Source of the DNA: Temnopleurus reevesii
Taxonomy: Eukaryota; Echinodermata; Echinoidea; Temnopleuroida; Temnopleuridae
Length of the DNA: 38,145 bases
Direction: 5' to 3'
Assembly: GCA_036244855.1 (NCBI GenBank)
Contig: BQKZ01004672.1
Location: forward strand, 9,327-47,471
Shown here in pieces: positions 12,165 through 24,100 of the stretch (the first letter of the stretch is position 1; each line of letters begins with the position of its first letter). Below the pieces are notes generated by a model. The model made no database searches and was not told where the DNA came from. It saw nothing but the letters and a program-made list of their open reading frames with translations. The position numbers and the translations under genes are program-made.

Positions 12165-15100
12165 CCAACGTCATCAATATCATCATTAATCTCATCATTA
12201 TTTTCATCATAATCATCATCACCATCACTATCATTATCTTTCCATATGTATTTATCAATGAACTCATCAGGTACCCATATTCTCTTAAATGGAAAAAAGA
12301 AAGTGTTGATAGATTCCTTGCTATGAGGAAATCAGTCACATGACAAAGAATTGTCTGAGACTCAGTCCAATAGACTTTGCAACTCTGCTATAATTTTTTA
12401 TTGAGGTATCTATTACTTACTTCCAACCACCCCTCTGTTGAATTCACTGCGGGCGCCCATCCCGTTGTATTGGTGGGGTTATAGACGTTGGTAGGGTAGG
12501 ATGACTGAGACTCCATTGAAGAAGCGTTGAAAGACATCTGGGTTCCAAGGTAATTAAGAATAGACACCCCTTCACCTGTACGAAGATGAAAAAAGATAAT
12601 ATAAAGAGGATGTTTATTTTTCGTGCACTGAGCTACAATCCCTTGCGTACTTTTAATCAATTACAAAAAGTGAAGGATGTAAACTAATTTTACCCTTATT
12701 GCAAGGCAACAAGTGGAATCTGAATCAGTAAAATAGGTCATTTAATTAAATTCCTGCTATGCACTGCACTCCAACCAGGTGATGGAAATGGGAACATGGT
12801 TGGTAGTCACTCCTAGAAAATAGTTTGATATAGAGAAACCTTTAATACAGCTGAACCAAAGGTCTTCTCATAGTAGAATTCACTAATTGCAATAGCATCT
12901 GCAACAAACAACACATTAAAATGTTATAGTCTCAATCCAAGACAAAAATGTACATAAGACTGACTTAGGCTGGTTTTCTTGGCTTTAATAGAAACAAATG
13001 AATATGAAAACAAATACTCAAGAAAAGTCTGTATTATCATAGAGAAATGCCAATAGAAGACAGTAAACTTACGTCTCTGAATGCAGTGAACGCCCCACTT
13101 CTGTGACTGAGCGCTCAGGCCATGGTCGATTACACCGCTAACATTTGCACCCGGTCCGCAGTTAGACGACGACTGGATAACCCTTCTCACAGTCCCATCC
13201 GAAGTCCAGCCCCATTTGCAGATCTCCTGACCGTCGTCGTGAACATCTACGAGGTCGTCGGGCGTGGCGATCTCCGCTCCAAAGCCAAGGCATTGGACGT
13301 TGGCGTCGCTGAAGCTGACGTTGGCGGAATCCATGTTGTAGGCATATGATCCTGGAGTGAGAGTAACATACATGGACTAGTGAATATTTGATAGAATTCT
13401 ATTTTTTCATCACTGCATCAAGTGATTGAGAAAGCTGTGTTCATGAAAGTGATCAACAATGATGCAGAAGATAATGTTGATGATATCATCAAGAGGTTGT
13501 TGACAATGATTATGACTACAGTATAAGCTGAAATTTTCGCAATGGTTTTATTTTCGCTAATTTCGCGGTTATGGCCTCGCGAAAATTTCCACTCTATATG
13601 TTGCACATTCATTTGTGTACAAATACTTTCAAAAACGTGAAAATAACAACACGCCAATGTGTCAAACTGGTCAGAAATCGCGAAAATATCTATACGCCAA
13701 AATATTAGCTTATACAGTAACAATAAAGATTATTTACCCCAATAAGTTGGAAATTAAAATGATTGTGATAATTAGGTTTATAAGTGACAGCAATTACGAT
13801 GGTGATGATATGGAATTTATGGTGATGTAATGCGTGTGGAGTGTGGATTCCCGATCATCTTGCATGTGAGGTGGTGCATTGATGAAGAAAACTAACTCAC
13901 AGTGCCATTTTTGTTTTTCGATTATCAAGCCATTTATGGGTTTATTTCATTAAAAAAAAATGATAACATACTCTAATTACAAACCTGTATTATGTGCATA
14001 TTTTCACCCTAACTCACAAAGAAATAAAAATATCTGCAGTGCCATCTTTCCTACAAATGTATATGCTTTTGATCAAGAAAAACCAACAAAACAATACTTG
14101 CCTACATCGATGATAACTTCACAGAAAGAGAGGGCTGTTGCCTTGTCGTTAACACTTTGAATGCTCAGGTACCGTCCCGCCATGAGGTCACAGCAGATGT
14201 CATACGATGATGAATTTGTGCTGTAGTCTACTTTGTTCCCGCATCGCATGTTGTCCTTTGGAGTAGGACTGACACCCAGACGAACCACAAAGGGAGTCAG
14301 AGACCACGCTGTGGAAATAAGGAGGTATATTATTAAACCAACCGATCAATACTTTTAGTTACATGTACTGTATAGTAGAGGCGTGGGGGTGCTGTAGTGT
14401 AGTGGACCTGGCTCTCGCCTTTCAACAAGAGGGTTGCGGTTTCAGTCTTACCCATGGAATTCATTTTCTTCAGCAAGAAATTCATCCAAATCGTGCTGCA
14501 CTCAATCCATGTGAGGTGAATTGGTACATGTACCTGGTAGGAATATTTATTCCTAGAAATACCATTTGTGCTGGTTTGCGTCGGGCTACAGCCAGGGTAA
14601 TAATAATGCAAAGTGCCTTGAGCACTCCGCAGAGTTGATAAATTTCATCTATTATTATTATCATTATTGTAATTTGGAAAGGAATTTGTGGGAAGAATAA
14701 TACACAGGCTTTCAATGGGAGTCAGAAAAGTGTTTTTGTAGCATCTGGTTTCGATCCCCCCCCAAAATCCCTTTTCTTTACCAATTTTAGAAATGCCATT
14801 GAAATTAAAATTTGAATAACTAAACAGCTGGACCAAATAATTGCTTTATGAGAGAATGCATGATATAAAAAAAACATACACTCTTTTCATTAAAAAAAAT
14901 ATTGGATACATTCAGAGTAGCAATCAAAAGGCTACTCCAAATTGGTTTAACAATATGAGTAGAATCAACAATATAATTGGACAAAAAAGATAAAAAACGG
15001 AACACAAACTAGCAGGAAATAAAAATGGGCCGCTACCTATAAATAGCGCCCTCAAGATTTATCAAGATTAACTTACAGCAATCATCACCACACTGATCTG

Positions 15101-18100
15101 TCCTGACATAGATGGATACCATTCGAACCGGATGTACACCGCCAAGATCGATCTGCCACCACGGCGAAAGTTCAACGTTCGTCTCGACACAAGATCCGTT
15201 GGAGAAGTATGTCAACTGCTCGTTGTCTATCGCCCGCCACGAGTCACCGCCTGATGCTGTGCTGCTTTGTTCCGTGGGTTGAGATCGGAAGAATTCCTGT
15301 CTATCAGCTGCAAAGAAAAAAAGTGATAGTATAAAATATTGACTGCACCAAAATGCCATGTTCAAATTTAATGGATTTTTTAAAAACTATAGTTCTGATA
15401 TTTGAATATACTTAGGTGGGCATCATGACGTTCATCTGAAACCAAGCCGTTTGGAGTAGGATCCTGCGCTGCGGGTTCGAGCCCTGGTCGCATTAAAGGT
15501 CGGTCCCTAGTTCTCTCTTCTTCTCCAACCACCGATGCAGAAACCAAACAAAAGACCAGGATGTGCTAAACATTGTTTGCATTCATCTCTAAAATCAATA
15601 CTTATTCACACCTTTTTCAAGAGTTTAGGGGAAAGTTCTTTGTTGTTGTGGCTTTAAACATTACATGTCCAAAGCAATGGCATTTACCACACTTTTTCAT
15701 CATGTTATTACAATAATTTGTGTGTATCCACCTCCTCAAACTAAAAGCATTTTCAGATATGAACTTTGTTATTTATAATAGTAAATGAAGATCTCTCTCT
15801 AATTAGATAAGCGTGTTAATGAGTATTGATTTTAGAGGGATAATAACAGAGGGATAACTGTAAACAAATAATTGAGTAGGAACTCAATGTTGCTTGCAAA
15901 CTGTCTAACCATTATTTTTCTCACACTTTTCTCTCCCCTGTTATATATTATGTATACTTTACCCTTCTTCCTTGCACAAGTTGCACATAGAAATCTTCTT
16001 GTAAATGAATTACACATAAAAATGAAGTGGTTCTGAATGTTGCTTTTCAACTAGAGGGTCAGCAGTTAAAAAACCTTCCAACATGGCGTTAATTTCCTTC
16101 AGCAAGAGATTTATCCACATTGCGCTGCACTCAACCCAGGTGAAGTGAATGGGTACCTGGCAGGAATGTTTATTCCTTGAAATGCTAAGTGCACAGGTGT
16201 ACGTCGGGCCAAATCCAGGGTAATAGTACTGCATTTATAGCACTTACAGAATTCTGATAACAGGCATTAGAGACTATAAAAGTGCACACTGTTATTATAA
16301 CTATTATCATTAAATACTTGTTGCATATATTCTAAAACTAAGATCTTACTTGTGCAGTTCTTGGTAGAGCTGCATGACTCTCTGACGTATAGATCATAAA
16401 GACTGCAGTCAGCTCCCCCATACTGAGGTGCTGGGTTATCACAAGCTCTGTACCGGTATCTAAAACCATCATCTCCGCAGTTAACGATGGAAGCACATCC
16501 TGCTCAATGTTGCTCAATGTTTCATGCAAACTTTACTGATTGTTTCTTTATCACACTTTTCTCTACTCTCTTTAATCTCATGTATCGGTATACTTTACCC
16601 TTCTTCCTTGCATGCACATGTTGCACATGGAGCATTTCCGGTAAATAAACAACATGCCATTTAAATTCATTATTCTTGTTGAATATTTACGCACCTTTAT
16701 GGTTATTCATAAAAGGGAGCATGTCGAGATATCTTCTAGTACACACCCGGTGCATTCGTTGTTTACACTACCCCAAGATCACTTCCATACTAAAAAAAAT
16801 ACCCATCATGCTCTCTGATATGAACAATCGTAAATGCACATATGTCAAGAAACTTATATGGCAGCTATATCATGTGATATCAATTAAGTTTTGGCATTGA
16901 GAATTAGGTCTAATATATTGTTGTATTCTAAAACTTAGATCTTACTTGTGCAATTCTTCGTAGAGCTGCATGATTCTCTGACGTATAGATCATAAAGACT
17001 GCAGTCAGCTCCCCCATACTGTGGCGCCGGGTTATCACAAGCTCGGTACCGGTATCTCACACCATCATCTCCGCAGTTAACGGAACAGTCCGACCATGAT
17101 CCCCAGCTCCCGTAGTTCCCGTCGACTAGAAGAATAGGGATTAAAGAACAAATTGGAAATGAATGAGATGAAAACAATTTTTATCCATATACATGTAGTG
17201 ACTGCACTATATGAATTATCTAATTATTCATCATTTACAAGATGCAGAAGCATTAGTACATGTAGTTTATCCTTTAATTGAAAATTCTGAGTTTACATTT
17301 TAGATGACTAAACATTTTATTATTACACTTTCTCCTACTCCTGCACAAACACATTTGGTTCAATTGGTTGACTTTTTTACATTTTGACACTTAACCAATT
17401 AATATTCCAGAAGGTTTCTGACAGGAAATTCAAATTATCATAATTATTATCTATTTGGCATTAGAAAGAAAATTTCAATTAAAAATTCAGTTGTCCAAGG
17501 AATATTGTCAATAACATGAGGGGTCTCCATCCAAAATTCTTTGGAATCTACTAATTTACAGAAATATAGATTTTAAAATGAGTTTGATATCTTACTTGGG
17601 CATTCATGATTCCCGCAGACTTTGCTCTCTTCCGATGGTTCATCAGCAGGGCAAGAATCGCCCCCGTAGGCCGCAGAGGGGTTGTTACAGGACCGGTTCC
17701 TAGAGGTGGTTCCATTACCTCCGCAAGATAGTGTGCAGGTAGACCAAGAACTCCATTCAGACCAGTTACCATGGACTATAACAAGATAGGAATAAAAAAA
17801 GGACATTTCAGATTTATGGATAGACCAGGAACTCCTTGTGGAATAGTTGCTGCAGACTATACAAAATGTATAAGAGGATGGAAATCCTTAAAGACATTTG
17901 ACAATTTCAGGATTACAGAAGGTAGATAAGACAGTCCATTAAAACCAGTTTGATGCATTGGACACACTTGTAAGTGTATATTATTGTATACATCAATAAA
18001 TGAAGAAAAAATATTAAACAAATGAATTAATCTTTACTTCATATCAATTCTACCAAATAACATCACCGAGAGATTTACAATCATAACAAATGAAGTACAT

Positions 18101-21100
18101 ATGTCATCACTGAGAATGAGAAGAGAAAGCTAGGAACCTGCTAAAAGTTTCTGGGCTGCAGAGATATGGAGATAATATTGCATGCAAATATAAAAGGTCA
18201 AAACTCAATAATGGAATCACACATGCCTTTCCTCAACCAACTATATCAAAATCATCTAATTTTTGTGATTTAAACACTGTAGGAGATGCCCACCCTCAAC
18301 CAACGCTCTGAAAATAGCCCAACCTGAACAATTAAAAAAAAATAGTATTTGGGAGCAATCCAAATGTTGGTGTGTGTGTTTGTTTGTTTGTTTGTGTTTT
18401 TTTTTTGGGGGGGGGAGAAATGGGGAGGATGGAGGTGATAAAAATAATGACAAATAATCACAAGACTTACCAGGACATGTGACATTACTGCTGCAATTCC
18501 TAGATTCCCAGTCATCTCCTGTACAGTCAGTGCCGTTATACATAGGGGTCGGGTTTGAGCAGTTTCTGGAGCGGTACTGAGTGCCTCCTACGCATGTTTT
18601 ACTGCAATCTGACCACGAGGACCACTCCGTCCAGTTACCATCAACTACAAAGATACAAAGGAAAGGTTAAAAATGACTGTATCGTTAAAATATTCTCCGA
18701 CATCCCAGGACCATTATATCAGATTGGAACAGTTTCTGGAGCAGTACTGGGTCCTTGCGAAACACGCCGTCTTACTGCAATCTGACCACGATGACCACTC
18801 GGTCCAGTTACCATCGACTAAAAATGTATCAAGAAAAAGCATCAAGAGAAAGTGCTTGCTTTAAAATTCTCTCTCTGTGTCAAAAACAAATGTTTGTTAC
18901 TTTCTATTTCTTTCATGTTTTTACTATTTGTTTATTTTGTTTTCCTTGTTTCTAAAGCGCCATGAGCACCTTATGGTGGACCTGTGCGCTATATAAGTAG
19001 CCACCATTATTATTATTATTATTATTAATTGTCTAATAATTGGTATAGAGTAATTTCTGGAGTGGTACTTTCTATCACCAAGACATGTCAGACTGCAAAC
19101 TGATAATGATGACCATTTGGTCCAGTTGCCATCATGATCAGCTACAAAAAAACAAGATTGAACTTGAAACTTTCATGTTTTCACTGGCTTGATTTCATAG
19201 AAAAATTTACATATGCTTATGCCCAAACATATCCATCCCATCTGGGTGCTCAGTCTGCTTGACATGCTTATATACATGCTAGAAAATGATGTGTATAATT
19301 GTATTGCAGCAAATGTTCAAATCGAATCTATTATATATATTAGAACTTGAGGCATTGTATTATTATTACAAAAAATCATTGCTAGTATGTTGTAAGATAT
19401 TTGATTGGCAAAGATGTATATATACAAAGCCTTGGGTATGTATAAATAAAGGTATGTTGAATAAAGGTAAATTAGATTATCAAACCTTATTAATATAGAA
19501 AGAAGCACTAACTTGCACACTTTGGCTTGTTGCATTCCCAGTACTCTATATCATCTCCCTCACAATCTGCTCCTCCGTGCTCAGGACTAGGACTATCACA
19601 GCTCCTGGTCCTGTTCTTAAAACTGGTACCGCACGTCACGTTACAACTGGTCCAGTTGCTCCAACTACTCCAACTCCCATTAACTGCAAATGGAAAGAAA
19701 AATATGTGTGATTACTTGGACTTAGACTTGAAATGTTAAGAATCTGCTCCATCATATTGTAGACAATAATTATTCTTATACCCACAAACAAAAGTTACAT
19801 TAAATCTAGTCCAGTTGCTCCCATTACTTCTGCTTCCTTTAACTGCAAATGGAGAAGAACAAACTTTGAAAAGGAGATGAAATTCCATGTGAATACAATT
19901 AATGTACTTGGACTTTGAGTAAGTAAAATTTCCTCCCTCATTTTCTGGACAAGGAGTGGTACAGAGCTAAGACCCTGTTCAAATCTACAGTACATGTAGT
20001 TCTCACAGGGGGGCTTTCAATAAACTAGTTTCCAAAGCTGGTTTGGAAGGCCAGTGGTGTCCTGTTCACTATCAAAGTGTTTTGTAATACCAAATGTAAT
20101 TTGACATCTAAAAACATGAATATACAAAAAATGAAATTTGGGGGTCAGTGTTTCTTAATCTCTTAATCACTATCCTGAAGAAAAAATTAACAACCAAAAA
20201 TCTGTGCTGGAATGAAATCAATGCTTCAATTTGCAACTGATTTGCAGTTGAATTCCAACCAATCATCATTCTAGCAACATCTCCTATGTCTCTACACAAA
20301 TTTAAAGGAAGAATTTTCTTCATTGACATGCATATAATCACAATAAGTGAATTAAAAGGCACTTACTCGCTGGGCATGCGTTCCCATCTTCAGTACCGCA
20401 CGAAATGGTCTCAAACGGTTCCCCGAGCTCTGAGCAGTTATTCCCACCGTACATGGGCTCTGGGTTGGTACAGTTCCTGGTCCTGTTCAGTAGGCCTCCA
20501 TATCTGGTCCCGTTGCTGTCCCAAGAATAGCATGACACGCTGCATTCTGTGTTGATCCACTCAGAGTAGTTACCGTGGACTGTTGGCAAAAAAATAAATA
20601 AATTGGTATAAAGTATGATTCTAATACATTATACATTTTCTGGAAGATATTGTTGGGTTTAATACCAAACGGCACAAAGGCATTTATTCACTGCATACGA
20701 CAGTCATCCTTGTGATATCTCTGAAACTAAGAATGTCTGCAATTATGGTAGAATATAAGATATACATTTACTATCCAAAAAGAGCAAAAATAGGTCAGAG
20801 CTTGTAAAGCACATTGCTTTGGGTGATGAATGACACTCCTCGCAATTACAATCCTAAAGCTCCTCGCAGAGGTTTATCTGCGGATGGTGCGTTCTGGTAT
20901 AGGCTTAAGCGACTGGACAGTTGCTGCATGCATAGTGAAGTTTCAGCATTCAATCGCTAGTATCTTCAGATATGCAGGACCAATGAACTGATAGAACTCA
21001 TGACAGGTGATTCCTTTTTTGGCCAAAGATTTTTAGAAATGAACATTGCACTGGTTGAATCAGCTGAATTCAATTTCGTTTTCCGACAACATTAGCCAAA

Positions 21101-24100
21101 TCCTTTCTCTAACTGTTCAAGATTAATTCTTTTGCCACATTATCATCAGATTTCTGAGTAATACAGTGGATGAAACTCCCATGAAGCTTATACAGGAAAT
21201 TTACAGTGAATAATAATAATAATATGGAATTTATACAGCGCATGTATCCACTCTGCAATGTGCTCAAGGCACTTTGCATTTGTGTAGAAACATAGTAGTA
21301 ATATTAGTAACAATACATGGATCTCATATAGCGCTCTTTCCATCCTAATTATATGCTCAAGGTGCTCAGAGTAAATTGTACAACAAATTGGACTCAGAAG
21401 ATTACATAAATCTACTGACCTGCTGGGCACTGTTCGCCACAAGCCCCATATTCCGTCTTGTTCCCGGCGCAGTAGTCCCCGTCCAGGATAGGGGCTGGGT
21501 TCGTGCAGGTCCTGTTCCTGTGTCTGGTCCCCATGTTGGCACTCTCATCACAAGTCTGACTACATGACGACCACTCTCCCCAGTTAGCCCAGTTACCATC
21601 AGCTAAAATAATTGCGAGATAAAAGATAATAAAATATGTAGCAACTAGGATTTTGGTCAAAGAATAAACTCATATGAGCTGAGCCTGTTTAATTTTTCAC
21701 AATTTGAAAGGCAATTATTTTTTTTTCAAAGTAAAGGAGGAAATAGAGTAGAGGGGAAGAAAAATAAGAAAGAAAGAAGAAGAAGAAGATGAAGAAGTAG
21801 GAGGAGAATGGGGAGGAAAAGAAAAAGAAAAAAAGAAAAGAAGAAGGAAAAGAAGGAGGAGAGGAGGAAGAAAAAAGAAAAAGAAGAAGATAGAAGGAGG
21901 AGGAAAAGAAAAAGAAGAAGAAGTAGAAGAAGAAGAAGAAGAAGAAGAAGAAGGAAGATGAAGAAGAAGAAGAAGAAAATGAAGAAGAAAAAGAAGAAGA
22001 GGACGAGGAAAAGAAGAAGAATGGACTCAACCAATGAAAACAAAAAAAGAACTTACTCTGTGTAATTTCACAAATGTATGGCATCGAGTCAGTGCAATCC
22101 ACATCAATCAACCTCCAATCCCACGTCTTGTCCGTGTAAGCCAAAGCCACACAGGTTCCCGCTCCAGTGGGATAGTTCTTGACCCATGGAAATCCCTCAC
22201 TTGATCTCCAGGAGCTAGCATCTGGAGCTCCGATGCCGTCATCGAATGATAACGAGCTGGACTCGTAGAAGAGACCGGTCAGGTACTCGATGCTTTCAGA
22301 TTCGCCTCGCTTCTTTAAAAGCCAGCTCACCTGTGGTAATTAGTATGAAAAAATAGTCATTATGCTGATGAAAGGGTATTTGTTAGTTTATTTACTTTTT
22401 TATCTATTTATTTTTTAATCAATTAATTAATTCATTTACTAATCTATTCATTTATTTATGTGTTTTATTTCAGCAAGGTAACTCCATCAGTCAATGAAAC
22501 ACTGTTGTCCTTGGAGACCCAAGGTCAAAGGTCACTCATCAATTGTAAAGAGGGGTCATATTGATAGGTCAAACATCCAAGGTCAGACATACCTCATCTA
22601 GTTCTGTCTAGTTGTCATTGTAGAGCAAATGACCTCACGTGATGCAGGATTCATAACAAAATGTAATTAGTCAAATTTCAAACTAAAAAAGCTTGTCAAA
22701 ATGACAAATATACCTCATCTACCTGTAGCTCAGTCAGTCTAAAAATGTCTAAAAAAAGTTACTCTACGGCATTGCAAAGGCCTCATTGGTCAATACATTA
22801 TGTACAAAGGTCACATTAAAAGTTCGTAGGTCAAGGATCAAAAGTATAAAGTGCAAATGCAAATGGGTACCTCATCAAGCTTTGTCTGGTCCTCAATGTA
22901 GAGTATCATTCATTAAACATATGTCAAGGGCAATGATAAATTATGATAGAATGTCAAGGTCAATGGTCAAATGTCAAAAGGTCAATCATACCTCATCAAG
23001 CTCTGTCTGGTTGTTAATGTAGACCAGATTACTCGTACCATTGGACAATGAGATACAGGATTCATTGCATAAAGGTCATATGTGAATGTCAAGGGTCAAG
23101 ATGGGTCATAAACGAGGGTGAAGGATTACTGAAGCCAGATAAACATTTCAGTTGGGTTAGAAGTGTCCAGAAATTGTGCAACATGATTAATGGATAACAT
23201 GTTACAGCCCATATTGGTCAATGGTCAGGTGCATATATCNCAGCCCATATTGGTCGGTGGTCAGGTGCATGGGTCTCATTAAAAGGTCAAGGTTCAAATG
23301 TCAAAAGGTCACACATACCTCATCAAGCTCCGTCTGGTTGTTAATGTAGAGCAGATGACCAGTATTATTGGACAATGAGATACATGACTCGTTGGCATTG
23401 CTGTAGGTAGCTGTATTCTCTATAATCTGCAAGTAGCAGCTATCATACCCTGTAAGCCAGCCGTCTGGGCAGCTCACTGCAAAAGAAAAGTGTAATGGGT
23501 TAAAAACTAGAATTGGTATGATTTTTATTGGCAGCCCTGTTTAAAAGTGTGATGCAGGAGTTATAATCTAAAATCTGCAAGCCATCCGGGCAGGTCATTA
23601 AAAAAAATCAAAGAGAAGACATTGTTTCACCAAATTTCTTTTACATGTATTTGCAAAAAATTAGATGAAATAAGCCTCAAGCCTTCTCTTGCCCTGTAAG
23701 AAAACAATAAACAATAGACAGACTAACTCTAATCTGTCTCTGCGCTATTCACAATCAATATACAATCTAAAAGAAATTGCAGAGTGTTTCATAAGGCTGT
23801 GCATAGATCTATACATGACTGTATGGTTGACTGGTTACCCTTTCTTCGGTGCAATTTAGTGCCACCAATTATCAATGAGTGTGAGAAAGGATCAACAGTA
23901 GTTCGTACAGTCCTGTGTAGATCTACACACATCTTTATGAAAAAAAAACCTGCATTTTTTTATGTAAGTTATTGGAAAGACAATCAGCTTCCTATAAAAC
24001 ATGAAAATACTTGTTTACTTATTCGTTATAAAATAGGCATTGGCGGTTACTTACCGACAGCACAGCGATCTTCACATGCTCTGGTATCATTCAAACTCTC

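Larger units (their letters stand above)
15880..16650. repeat. 130-base direct repeat framing a SINE and a truncated TSP1
   Basis: 15880-16010 and 16505-16645 share tgcaaact..., ctcacacttttctct and tactttacccttcttccttgca. The second copy starts exactly where the TSP1 copy at 16350-16499 loses homology. Confidence 0.7.

Noticed and set aside
15455..15540. Possible tRNA gene
   Set aside because: Only a B box context is present; no acceptor stem or cloverleaf could be completed.
21689..22065. Lys/Arg/Glu-rich and Phe/Ser-rich frames in the polypurine tract
   Set aside because: Low-complexity artefacts. The real exon (CTLD 5 exon 2) ends at the donor before the tract.
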